Source: Candidatus Limiplasma pullicola (lineage in GTDB: Bacteria > Bacillota > Clostridia > Christensenellales > Aristaeellaceae). From it: a stretch of DNA of 64,000 bases. The notes beneath the pieces were generated by a model. It did not search any database and had not been told where the DNA came from. It saw only the letters and a list, made by a program, of their open reading frames with translations. The stretch spans positions 29,029 to 93,028 of the forward strand of contig DVIV01000027.1 in assembly GCA_018710985.1 (NCBI GenBank), given 5' to 3'. Both the position numbers and the translations under genes were made by a program. Shown here in pieces: positions 1 to 7,502 of this stretch (its first letter is position 1; each line of letters opens with the position of its first letter).

Positions 1-414
1 GTTTTGGCTCCGAATGCCGAAAATGAAAACATCGGCCGTCTGTCCATAGACGTAATACCCAGTAACTGCCGGATACTGAAACTGCCAGTTTTTCATGGCG
101 GTGCTGATTTCGTTCTGACATCTGACGGCCTCATATTGCCGCTCATCTTGCAAAGCTTCGACGCTGGTGCCCATATCCACCAAATAGGAGCTTCCCAGAA
201 TGGTGATTCTCTCCTGCGCCTGGGCAAGCTGCCGCGTTATCTCATCTGCATACATCACCTGAACCTGCCTGTATTCCCTGAGAATGCTGTTTAGCGTGAA
301 ATCTTTCAAATAGTTGGTTATGTAAAGCGTTATGACGCTGACCAGCATAAATCCCAATACGATAGTAGAAAACAGACGCAATGTGAGTGAGGGTACATGG
401 GATTCTCTGGGCAT
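1..414 (-). CDS. sensor histidine kinase, N-terminal part (cut by window edge)
   Basis: The reading frame is open to the window edge, giving 138 residues of a longer protein. It starts with a short polar stretch and one membrane segment (about residues 10-33), followed by an extracellular-looking region, the usual layout of YesM-type sensor kinases. The catalytic part lies outside the window. It is transcribed divergently from the AraC-type response regulator that starts at 566, which supports a two-component pair. The ATG at 414 follows GGGAG by 8 bases; an in-frame ATG at 450 follows AAGGG by only 3 and is less likely. The ligand is unknown. The kinase assignment rests on layout and context, because no kinase motif is visible. 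Confidence 0.6.
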   Translation of the reverse strand, partial: MPRESHVPSLTLRLFSTIVLGFMLVSVITLYITNYLKDFTLNSILREYRQVQVMYADEITRQLAQAQERITILGSSYLVDMGTSVEALQDERQYEAVRCQNEISTAMKNWQFQYPAVTGYYVYGQTADVFIFGIRSQN

Positions 415-565
415 ATGAATCGCTCCCGTCAGCTTTTTGATTTTTATCATAATCCCTTTTTTCGGGGTTGCCAAGATCCCATGTCATGATCTTATGAAAA
501 GAGGTCATTTTTGTGCGATTCCGGCAAAACAGGGTCTGTGCTATAATGAAACAAGGAGGATGGCC

Positions 566-1336
566 ATGAAAGTTTTAATTGTGGATGATGAAGCCTACGC
601 CGTAAATGCTTTAACGAATCGGATTGACTGGAACGGCTTCGGCTTTGGAACGCCGCTTTCCGCCCGATCCATGGCGCAGGCCCAAAGCGTTTTTCTTAAT
701 GAAAAAATCGATCTGCTTTTGTGCGACATTGAAATGCCGCAAGGGTCGGGACTGGATCTTTTTGAGTGGGTTAAGGCATATTATCCCAGGACGGAATGCA
801 TTTTCGTTACCTGCCACGACGAATACTCTTATCTCAGGGCGGCCATGCAGCTGGGAAGCTGCGATTATATTCTCAAACCGGTGGATTACAACCAGCTGAA
901 GGAAACGCTTAAAGAGATCGTCCAGCGAATTGCCCGACGAGAGCAGGCTGCTTCCCGGCAGCGTAACGATGATCCCATGCCTTTTCACGCGCCTGGCGCA
1001 TCATCCAACAACCCGTATATCGCCAGCATTATTGCCTACATTTCAGTTCATCTGACCGAACCGATTGCGATTGCGGATCTGGCGGAGGTCCTGCATTTGA
1101 ATCCTCAATATGTAATGCGGCTGTTCAAAAAAGAGATGGGATGTCCAATCCTGCAGTATATTACGGCCCAAAGAATTGCGCTGTCCGTTCGCTATCTGGA
1201 AGAAACCAACATTTCCGTAACTGACGTTGCCGTCTTGTGCGGTTTTGACAATTATTCATACTTTACGCGAATCTTCAAACGTTTCACGAACGAAACCCCC
1301 TTGAATTACCGTAAAAGCGCTCGCGGCAAGAGGTAA
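566..1336 (+). CDS. response regulator with AraC-type DNA-binding domain (YesN-like)
   Basis: This 256-residue protein has an N-terminal receiver domain (VDDE at residues 6-9, phospho-acceptor Asp54 in CDIEMP, lysine in ILKPVDY) and a C-terminal pair of helix-turn-helix motifs of the AraC/XylS family (about residues 150-252, ending in the typical GFDNYSYFTRIFKR string). Proteins of this type usually activate transport or carbohydrate genes on command of a YesM-type kinase; the divergent gene to the left is the likely partner. I chose the ATG at 566 because AAGGAGG lies 6 bases upstream, rather than the longer frame from 437. A TATAAT box at 542-547 would give a very short leader. The following secreted hydrolase may be a target, which is inference. 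Confidence 0.88.
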   Translation: MKVLIVDDEAYAVNALTNRIDWNGFGFGTPLSARSMAQAQSVFLNEKIDLLLCDIEMPQGSGLDLFEWVKAYYPRTECIFVTCHDEYSYLRAAMQLGSCDYILKPVDYNQLKETLKEIVQRIARREQAASRQRNDDPMPFHAPGASSNNPYIASIIAYISVHLTEPIAIADLAEVLHLNPQYVMRLFKKEMGCPILQYITAQRIALSVRYLEETNISVTDVAVLCGFDNYSYFTRIFKRFTNETPLNYRKSARGKR

Positions 1337-1515
1337 ATTGCTGCCTTGCAATGCATCTGGTCATGATTCTATCAATTTTGGTCATCATTTTACTTTTTGT
1401 TTCCGGTACGAATGTTTTATGATAAAGGAAAGAGACGGAAACGCGGCATGCGGAAGATGGCCATTACCTGTGTATGCGGATCTGCTCTACGATTTTCATG
1501 AAGGAGATTTGAAAG

Positions 1516-2910
1516 ATGAAAAAGATCAGCATGCTTTCCTTTATCCTGGTCTTTGCCCTGCTGCTGGCTGCATGCGGCTGCGCAATTGCGGAAAACGCGC
1601 CGCTGAACGATGTTCCCTGTCAGACGGTCACCCTGGCGGAAGATGATCCCGACTATTTTAAAGAACTGTGGGCGGCGGAACTATATAACTACAAGATGAT
1701 TCGAAATTTCACCACCATGTATGAAGAAGCCGGCTGGGATGCTTACCGCGACAAGTGCGTCAATCTGGACCGCATGGACCCAGAGGCTTTGACCGAGGAG
1801 GATCAGCAGGTTATCCTCAACGCCAAGGCGGCCCGCGAGGCGCTGGTGCAGCTGATTCCCTACGACGAGGAAGTTCTGCTGATCTGGGGCGAAGACATGC
1901 CCGTTCTCACGGAGGACGTGGAGAGCCAGTTTACCGCGGAGTCTCAGGACAATGCGGATTTCCGCCCCTTCCTCATCCCGTATCTGATGGATGATCCCAG
2001 TCAGGCCAAGGGCAATCTGATTCTCATCTCCGGCGGCGGCAATTATCTCCGCGGCACGGAGGCTCAGGATGTGGCCCCCGTATTTGTGGAACTGGGGTAT
2101 AACTGCTTTTTGCTTCATCGCCGCGTGGCGCCCTATGGCCCCGATGAAATCGCCATGGACCTGCAGCGAGCCATTCGTTATGTAAAATACCATGGGGAGG
2201 CCTGGGGTCTTGGCGGACTGGATGTGGTCGGTGCTGCGGGTTTCTCCGGCGGCGGCGGAAATGTCTGTACCGTCATTGAAAAGTATTATGGCGATATTAC
2301 GCCTGACCAGTTTGATCCCGATTATGTATGCGATGAAATTGACGCCGTAAACAGTGATATGCAGATTGCCATGCCGATCTACAGCGCGCGTGCGCTGGAG
2401 ACGGAAAACCCCAATATTCCGCATCTGTTTATCGCGGTTGGCGAAGCGGACAACTTTGAGGGCAGCATCGCCATGTTCCAGTGGGCGCAGGGGCTTGGCC
2501 TGCATCCGGAGCTGCATATCTTCGGAAACGTCGTGCATGGATTCGGCCCCGGAACCGTTGGCACCAGCTCCACTACCTGGACCGAAGCTGCTGACCTGTA
2601 CATCCAGCACAACCTGCTCAAGATGGAAAAGTATGAAACCATCCCCGAAGAATACACCTTAAAGCAAACCGTTCTGGTGACTTGGTTCCCCAAGGATGTA
2701 GGCGATGTTCCCGTAGATGTCTATGTCAACAGCGACCATAGCAAGTTCTTCCTTTCCTTCTACAGCTGGGGTGACGATATTCAGGTGGAAGGAATTCTGG
2801 TTGGCGACAATGTGGCGGGCGTGACCTTTGACAGCGTGGGATTCTTTACTGAGGATGCACCTAAAATGTGGGCGCTGACTGACCCCAACGCGTGGACGCC
2901 TGTCAAATAA
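1516..2910 (+). CDS. secreted alpha/beta-hydrolase lipoprotein
   Basis: A 464-residue protein with a lipoprotein signal peptide (lipobox LAAC, Cys20), so it is probably anchored to the outer face of the membrane. It has an alpha/beta-hydrolase fold of the acetyl-esterase/BD-FAE sort: an oxyanion-type SGGGN string near residue 173, the nucleophile elbow GFSGGG with Ser244, a candidate Asp312 (GEADNF) and His341 (VVHGFG). The order Ser-Asp-His and the spacing are right for a catalytic triad. After residue about 370 there is an extra C-terminal domain of roughly 90 residues that I do not recognise. AAGGAG lies 10 bases before the ATG. The natural substrate is unknown; an ester or peptide is possible. 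It stands alone, between the two-component pair and a terminator-like hairpin. Confidence 0.82.
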   Translation: MKKISMLSFILVFALLLAACGCAIAENAPLNDVPCQTVTLAEDDPDYFKELWAAELYNYKMIRNFTTMYEEAGWDAYRDKCVNLDRMDPEALTEEDQQVILNAKAAREALVQLIPYDEEVLLIWGEDMPVLTEDVESQFTAESQDNADFRPFLIPYLMDDPSQAKGNLILISGGGNYLRGTEAQDVAPVFVELGYNCFLLHRRVAPYGPDEIAMDLQRAIRYVKYHGEAWGLGGLDVVGAAGFSGGGGNVCTVIEKYYGDITPDQFDPDYVCDEIDAVNSDMQIAMPIYSARALETENPNIPHLFIAVGEADNFEGSIAMFQWAQGLGLHPELHIFGNVVHGFGPGTVGTSSTTWTEAADLYIQHNLLKMEKYETIPEEYTLKQTVLVTWFPKDVGDVPVDVYVNSDHSKFFLSFYSWGDDIQVEGILVGDNVAGVTFDSVGFFTEDAPKMWALTDPNAWTPVK

Positions 2911-2960
2911 CTGAGCAATACAGTTGCTGCGGCAAGAGACATCTTTGATTTTCATTGGTT

Positions 2961-2996
2961 ACAAGGCTCGTAATTCTTATGAATTATGGGCCTTGT
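2961..2996 (+). terminator. terminator-like hairpin after the secreted hydrolase
   Basis: ACAAGGC (2961-2967) pairs with GCCTTGT (2990-2996), and TAATTC (2971-2976) pairs with GAATTA (2981-2986), with a small internal loop between them. There is only a weak run of T after it, so termination would be modest. Confidence 0.4.
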
Positions 2997-3157
2997 CTTA
3001 TGAAATGGCTCGTTTTATATGCCATGAATACATGTGTGTATATGTCGCCGTCTTCAAATGGCTGGAATTAACTATGATTTTTCGTCGCAAGTGGGGTTCA
3101 CTGGCAGAGCTGCAGAAAAGATGGAAAGTATGAATCAACATATATATAGAAGGCATT

Positions 3158-3301
3158 TTGTATGTGCGTCAGGCCGCGTCACGCAAGGCGGGCGGGCAGG
3201 GAATCCGCTATGTGTGCGAGGTGGAGGGCAGCATCGCCGTGCTGTTCCACGACGAGCCGTACTGGTTTATAGAACGGGAAGAGAGCGTGTCGAAAGCCTG
3301 A
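3158..3301 (+). pseudogene. remnant of a small mobile-element gene, product unknown
   Basis: An open frame of about 48 codons reads like real protein (LYVRQAASRKAGG, then YVCEVEGSIAVLF and PYWFIE) and is clearly richer in G+C than its surroundings. It has no good start codon: a TTG at 3158 is preceded by GAAGG only four bases away, and the same frame upstream is closed by a TGA at 3131. A terminator follows at 3371. I read it as the 3' fragment of a small accessory gene left by an earlier insertion or deletion. No function can be given. Confidence 0.35.
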
Positions 3302-3370
3302 CAAAAAGCGATAACAAGCGCGTAGCAGGCACAATGTGCCTATCTGGGGGTTGGGGATGCCCCAATCAGC

Positions 3371-3410
3371 AATCAGCCGGTTTTGCGTCAGGCAGAACCG
3401 GCTGATTTTT
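3371..3410 (+). terminator. rho-independent terminator
   Basis: AATCAGCCGGTT (3371-3382) pairs perfectly with AACCGGCTGATT (3396-3407) and is followed by a T run on the plus strand. On the minus strand there is no T run, so it would serve the remnant gene to its left rather than agrB. Confidence 0.75.
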
Positions 3411-3450
3411 GCAGTTCCTTATAAGGACTGCCCTGCTTGCTACGATTGTA

Positions 3451-4026
3451 TTAAGCATTGCGCCCCTTAGCTTTTTGAAAAACAGCGACCAATCGTGACA
3501 TGGCGCATACACCTGATGCAACGCAAAATGCTTGAAGATATTCGTTTTTTCCCCAAAGCGCAATAGCCATTAGACATATCCCTTGAACCAGCACCGCTCC
3601 TCTCGAGCGTTTGCAAAGGATATCGTGTTTTGCCTGCAGGTATTCTTTATTCTTATGGAGTACAAGCGGGTATTTTATCATAAACATCAGTCCGACAGTC
3701 CCCAGAATACAGCATATCCATTGGTTGAATGGCAGCAGAAACGTTGCAAGGCAGCCCAGCAGTCCCAATACCATTGTTATAAAACAATTCAAATGGGTAG
3801 AGGCATGAAAGCCGCCGCCAAGCGTTTGATTGACATAGAATAGCGAGATGATTATCAGCGTTTCAATTCCTTGCGCCAGCACACAGCCTATCAATACCAA
3901 CCCTGCTGTACTCAGAAACGTGTATAGGGCAGCATCGAACCCATAAACATACACTTCATGATCTGCGGCAGGTATGATCGTTCTTTTCTCCAATGCCCTA
4001 ACGATCATTTCTGCAAATTGATGCAT
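3451..4026 (-). CDS. agrB: AgrB-like peptide-processing membrane protease
   Basis: A 191-residue integral membrane protein of the AgrB family, which cuts the C-terminal tail off an AgrD precursor and closes the thiolactone or lactone ring. The two catalytic residues are visible: His74 and Cys81 in GGFHASTHLNCF, seven apart as in Staphylococcus aureus AgrB (His77 and Cys84). Several membrane segments follow (about residues 33-66, 78-120, 150-175). It overlaps the 3' end of the sensor gene by 22 bases, so the two are translated together. Gene order on this strand is XRE, AgrA-like, AgrC-like, AgrB-like. The matching AgrD precursor is not beside it but divergent at 6726. The processing role is family knowledge; the pairing with that precursor is inference. 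Confidence 0.88.
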   Translation of the reverse strand: MHQFAEMIVRALEKRTIIPAADHEVYVYGFDAALYTFLSTAGLVLIGCVLAQGIETLIIISLFYVNQTLGGGFHASTHLNCFITMVLGLLGCLATFLLPFNQWICCILGTVGLMFMIKYPLVLHKNKEYLQAKHDILCKRSRGAVLVQGICLMAIALWGKNEYLQAFCVASGVCAMSRLVAVFQKAKGRNA

Positions 4027-5348
4027 TGCGCATCCCCCTCTCGAAGCGGATAAGGCAGCGTGATCGTAGCAACAAAGGTGTCACCCGGTGTTTCAAAAGT
4101 GCAAAATCCATCCGCATTTTTAGCGATCATTTCAATGCTGCGGATGCCAAACCCGTGAACGGCGGCGTCATGCTGTTTCGAGGTTATGAACTTCGTAGAA
4201 TGACGCCTGATGGTTTCTTTCGCCATTGAGTTTTCACATCGAATGATAAACGTGTCCCACATCCGACAGAATTTCAAATGGATCTGCCGTGGCTGACTTG
4301 GATCAGAGATTCGGTGAATCCCTTCAATCGCGTTGTCAAGCAAATTTCCGACAATGGTGCAAAAATCAACATCGTTGATTGGCAAATCGCTTAGCGGATA
4401 CTGTTCCAAGAAAAGCTCGATATGGTTTTGTTTGCAAGCCAGCAGCTTCGCTGTCAACAATGCGTCTACGGCAACGGAACCCGTCACATAAACCTCCGAT
4501 CCTTCTATCTTATTCTCATATTCCGCTAAATACTTTTTGGCAGTTTCGGAATTTCCCTGCGCAACCAATTGCTCGATCGCCTGGAGCTGATGCTTCAGAT
4601 CATGTTGGCGCGCGATGGTATCCTGATAGATGTCAGTGAGCGTCTGTTGATGCTGGCGGGTCATCTGCGCATGCTTGAGTGCGATCTGACTTTGATTTTC
4701 TCTTTGAACAACGTCCGTCATCGTATGGTATAAAAGGACGGATAGAACGGAGCATGATATCATAGCGCCGTAGGCGGCGAATATATGCCAATCCGTATTC
4801 CACAATGCGGAAACCTGCATTGAAAACAGCATTTCGATCGAAAAGAAAACCGCGATATTCGTGCCAAGGAAATAGAGCAACGCCGGAACCGCCAGGGGAT
4901 AATCCGCCTTTCTCATTATGCGAGAAAATACAAAGAAAACAAGGAAAAGGACCAGATTGGTGGAGAGGACAAAGATCACGCGAAGAGCGCCTGCTTCCAT
5001 GAGCATCTCGTGGGTCGCAGAGGTCAACGCTTGACATGCCGCCATCATAAGTCCCACGGTTGTGACAACGATTACCTCTTTCACCATGACCCATAGCGCC
5101 AGGACATACCAGCGCTTGTCCGATACGCAACGCAAATAAACAAAGAAAATAATGGCGTTTATGCTGTCTGTAACAGCGATGTCAAAGAATAAATATAACG
5201 TTAGAAACGCGGTGCAAGCCGCCACACAAAGGCAGTCTGCGATCTTAACGGTATTTTCAACAGGAACGCATCTCTTAAGAAAATACACACAGATAATAGA
5301 TTGATATAGGTTGATGGAGATCTCAAAGAGCATCCATCCAATTGTCAC
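4005..5348 (-). CDS. agrC: AgrC-like sensor histidine kinase (GHKL type)
   Basis: A 447-residue receptor kinase. The first 210 residues form about six membrane segments, the sensor domain that reads autoinducing peptide in this family. Next comes a helical linker and the dimerisation segment with the phospho-accepting histidine (RQHDLKHQ, His249), then a compact ATPase domain with an N box (GNLLDNAIEG, about residues 334-343) and a G box (HGFGIRS, about 398-404). This short GHKL architecture is typical of AgrC, ComD and PlnB. It sits 27 bases downstream of the LytTR regulator gene and overlaps agrB. I start at the ATG at 5348, just inside the gap, because the membrane segment begins at once. 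The ligand is predicted to be the product of the divergent AgrD gene. Confidence 0.88.
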   Translation of the reverse strand: MTIGWMLFEISINLYQSIICVYFLKRCVPVENTVKIADCLCVAACTAFLTLYLFFDIAVTDSINAIIFFVYLRCVSDKRWYVLALWVMVKEVIVVTTVGLMMAACQALTSATHEMLMEAGALRVIFVLSTNLVLFLVFFVFSRIMRKADYPLAVPALLYFLGTNIAVFFSIEMLFSMQVSALWNTDWHIFAAYGAMISCSVLSVLLYHTMTDVVQRENQSQIALKHAQMTRQHQQTLTDIYQDTIARQHDLKHQLQAIEQLVAQGNSETAKKYLAEYENKIEGSEVYVTGSVAVDALLTAKLLACKQNHIELFLEQYPLSDLPINDVDFCTIVGNLLDNAIEGIHRISDPSQPRQIHLKFCRMWDTFIIRCENSMAKETIRRHSTKFITSKQHDAAVHGFGIRSIEMIAKNADGFCTFETPGDTFVATITLPYPLREGDAQCINLQK

Positions 5349-5375
5349 GATGCATTCCTCCCTTGCGCTCAGGCA

Positions 5376-6104
5376 TTACCCCTTGTTGCCCATATAGTAC
5401 CAATCATACTTTTTCTTAAATGCCGCGGCAAAGGTTTGGGAAATAGGGACTGTATCGCGATTGGACAGCGTTAAGCTGTCTCGTGTGTATCGGCGGATGT
5501 GGTCCAAATTGACAATATAGCTTCGGTGACATTGACAGAAAAGCTGCTGAGGCAGTTGCGCAGCAAAGTCGCGCAGTCTGGCGCGTACTTCCGGTTTTTC
5601 CCCGGAGTGCTGAAGCGTCAGATATAAATAATGGGATCGTATCTCAACATAAATGATGTCCGAGAAAGGCAGAACCAACCGCCGGTCCCTGCAAAGAACA
5701 GAGATTTTATCTTTAGACAGCAACGAAAAATGGCGATACGCTATCTCCATACAGTCGAAAATGTCTTCTCTCAAGACAGGCTTCTTTAGATAGCGCAGCG
5801 CACTCACGACGTATCCTTCATATACATAATCCGCGTAATTCGTTACGAATACAATGGAAACGGTTTGGTCATGCTGCCGGATTTTCTTTGCAAGCGCCAT
5901 TCCGCTCAATTCACCTGGAATTTGGATATCCAAAAAAAGCAGTTCCGCTGATAAACCACCCTCCCAGCTCGTCAAAAGTTCTTCCGACGAATCAAAGCAG
6001 ATACAAGAAACGTCCTGATGATTTGTGGCTTCTTTCCATTCCTCTATAGCATTGCAAATGGCTTCCTGAAAGCAGCGCTCGTCCTCGCAAATGATAACAC
6101 GCAT
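5376..6104 (-). CDS. agrA: AgrA-like response regulator with LytTR DNA-binding domain
   Basis: This 242-residue protein pairs a receiver domain (CEDE at residues 6-9, phospho-acceptor Asp59 in LFLDIQIPG, a lysine in YLKKPV) with a C-terminal LytTR domain from about residue 140 (FCQCHRSYIVNLDHI is the usual core). LytTR regulators of AgrA type bind direct repeats upstream of the agr promoters. I set the start at 6104, where AAGGAGG stands 8 bases upstream, ten codons inside the longest frame. It lies immediately upstream of the sensor gene, the reverse of the S. aureus order B-D-C-A. It would be expected to activate the divergent agrD promoter and perhaps the secreted-protein genes beyond it. 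Confidence 0.88.
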   Translation of the reverse strand: MRVIICEDERCFQEAICNAIEEWKEATNHQDVSCICFDSSEELLTSWEGGLSAELLFLDIQIPGELSGMALAKKIRQHDQTVSIVFVTNYADYVYEGYVVSALRYLKKPVLREDIFDCMEIAYRHFSLLSKDKISVLCRDRRLVLPFSDIIYVEIRSHYLYLTLQHSGEKPEVRARLRDFAAQLPQQLFCQCHRSYIVNLDHIRRYTRDSLTLSNRDTVPISQTFAAAFKKKYDWYYMGNKG

Positions 6105-6222
6105 CAGCACAGCCTCCTTGCAATATATTTGCAATCCCGGCTATACCATATTACACGATAATCATATTGTCAACGTTATGAAAGGCATGATAGCCAAATC
6201 GAAAAAGCGAAAACCCCTGAAT

Positions 6223-6534
6223 CTATTCGGAAAGTTTTGAGGCATTGATATACGCTTGAAATATTGCTACGATTTTAATTCTTTCAGGTTCGGGCAGGTC
6301 ATCTAAGACCAGCGCATTATTGTATGTGTTGCAAAGCAGATAATCAGCGTTGACCATAAACAATTCGCAAAGCTGGATAATATTAGCCGCCGAAGGTGTA
6401 GTATCCCCAATCTCCCAGTGATAAACCGTTTTTGGATCGACTTTCAGATGCTTGGCAAGAGATTCTTGATTCAATCTTCGGGATTCGCGCAGCTCCTTAA
6501 TTCGTGCACAAATTGCATTATTCATATCTTTCAC
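6223..6534 (-). CDS. XRE-family helix-turn-helix regulator
   Basis: A 103-residue protein with a Cro/C1-type helix-turn-helix over residues 8-65 (IKELRESRRLNQESLAKHL, then KTVYHWEIGDTTPS), followed by a 35-residue tail. It is the first gene of the minus-strand agr group and is divided from the divergent agrD gene by about 190 bases, so it may control either direction. GTG at 6534 is taken as the start because GGGGTGA lies a suitable distance upstream; the ATG three codons in is too far from that site. The target and the signal are unknown. The DNA-binding role is secure from the motif; a part in quorum sensing is only context. Confidence 0.8.
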   Translation of the reverse strand: MKDMNNAICARIKELRESRRLNQESLAKHLKVDPKTVYHWEIGDTTPSAANIIQLCELFMVNADYLLCNTYNNALVLDDLPEPERIKIVAIFQAYINASKLSE

Positions 6535-6663
6535 TTAATTCACCCCATATTATCCTACTTCCTTCCCGATCGGAATATCTTCCTGTGTGTTACGGAAGTA
6601 TTTACCGGTTTCGTTACCAAAAATCCCGTTCTGCGCCAAATAAGACCCATTTCGCGCCACAAA

Positions 6664-6692
6664 CGGTTAGGGCGGTTTTAAGATGATATAAT
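6664..6692 (+). promoter_or_regulatory. predicted agrD promoter with AgrA-like half-site
   Basis: A perfect -10 box TATAAT (6687-6692) is preceded at 17 bases by a poor -35 region, CGGTTA. That poor -35 overlaps ACGGTTAGG (6663-6671), which differs at one base from the S. aureus AgrA half-site ACAGTTAGG; GCGGTTTTA follows at once. A weak -35 under an activator site is the pattern expected for a promoter that needs a response regulator. The half-site match is short, so this is suggestive only. Confidence 0.45.
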
Positions 6693-6725
6693 TCAGTTAA
6701 CACAAAGGAAAAGGAGGGAAACATA

Positions 6726-6851
6726 ATGGAAGCATTGCTGACGCTCATTGCCAATTTCATCTATCAGTATGGTATAACTTGCGCGGGAGCTCCGAGTTTT
6801 CATGGTTCGTATGAAGCACCCGTTCCCAGTCAGCTTCGTAAGCAGGATTAA
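6726..6851 (+). CDS. agrD: AgrD-type autoinducing peptide precursor
   Basis: A 41-residue peptide with AAGGAGG 8 bases before its ATG. Its three parts match AgrD precursors: an amphipathic N-terminal helix (MEALLTLIANFIYQ), a short signal region (TCAGAPSFHGS) and an acidic/proline tail YEAPVPSQLRKQD. Aligned by the tail with the C. perfringens (HQPEEPKSL) and S. aureus (DEVEVPKEL) precursors, the ring would be Ser24-Phe-His-Gly-Ser28. The ring-closing residue, five before the cut, is then serine rather than cysteine, giving a lactone; Cys19 would lie in the tail. The gene is transcribed away from the AgrA/AgrC/AgrB-like operon instead of lying between agrB and agrC. The AgrD identity is well supported by form and context; the mature peptide is a prediction. 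Confidence 0.8.
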   Translation: MEALLTLIANFIYQYGITCAGAPSFHGSYEAPVPSQLRKQD

Positions 6852-6975
6852 ATGAAGCTCTGGGAGCATTCGTGAATCGCTGAAAAGGGATGGTTCCCTT
6901 GGGGGTAGATATTTCATGTTGTCCCAGCGTCAATTCATAACCCTTATTCTTGAAAAGAGAAAGAGGGCTTTACGC

Positions 6976-7359
6976 ATGAAGAAACTGGTTGCGGTTGTTT
7001 TGGCTCTCGTTCTGGTTCTCTCGGTGACCAGTGCAGCAATGGCTGTTCCGTTCCATATCGTTACCGACAGTACTAGCATCTTCAAGGTTGGCACTGCTAA
7101 ATTTGCAAGGAAGAGCAACACTTGGTACGTCTCTTATGATTTGTCTGCCAGCAACGTCGCGCCCGACCATCGTGCTGTCGCACGCGTTCATAAAGGCGTA
7201 GATGCCGCCAGCGCTACTTGGGTGTATGATGGTGTCAGTTCTTCCCCACACCCGTACTATTCTAACGCTGTGATAAACCAAGCAACTCTTGATTTCCGAG
7301 GGCGCCTTGACAATACGGCATCAGGTTTGCTGGAGTTCCACGGCAATTTCCAGAACTAA
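6976..7359 (+). CDS. small secreted protein, function unknown
   Basis: A 127-residue protein with a clear signal peptide (MKKLVAVVLALVLVLSV, cleavage near AMA at residue 23), leaving about 104 residues rich in Ser, Thr, Tyr and Val with no cysteine; it looks like a small beta-rich extracellular domain. I do not recognise a family. The start at 6976 is chosen because the signal peptide begins there and AGAGGG lies upstream; the 20 residues before it in the open frame are not signal-like. It is the first gene after the AgrD precursor, 124 bases downstream, in the same direction, and could be read from the agrD promoter. A quorum-controlled secreted effector is a reasonable guess but not shown. 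Confidence 0.65.
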   Translation: MKKLVAVVLALVLVLSVTSAAMAVPFHIVTDSTSIFKVGTAKFARKSNTWYVSYDLSASNVAPDHRAVARVHKGVDAASATWVYDGVSSSPHPYYSNAVINQATLDFRGRLDNTASGLLEFHGNFQN

Positions 7360-7416
7360 ATGCATGTAGTATATAAAGAATACGAAGGCAACCAATTCCT
7401 AATTAGGTAGCCGTGT

Positions 7417-7460
7417 AATTTGCCAGAATAGACAGCACAGGCTGTTTATCTTGGCAAATT
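7417..7460. repeat. nested inverted repeat (operator or RNA hairpin)
   Basis: AATTTGCCA (7417-7425) pairs with TGGCAAATT (7452-7460), and between them ACAGC and GCTGT form an inner stem. A 10-base palindrome, CCTAATTAGG, lies just upstream at 7398-7407. There is no T run, so it is not a standard terminator. It stands about 40 bases before the next gene and may regulate it. Confidence 0.45.
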
Positions 7461-7502
7461 ATGCATTTGTCTCTATAACAAGAATACGGGAGTGTGAATA
7501 AA

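Noticed and set aside
3034..3405. A 123-codon plus-strand frame in the gap before agrB
   Set aside because: It runs out of frame through the remnant gene and into the terminator, and its sequence is not protein-like.
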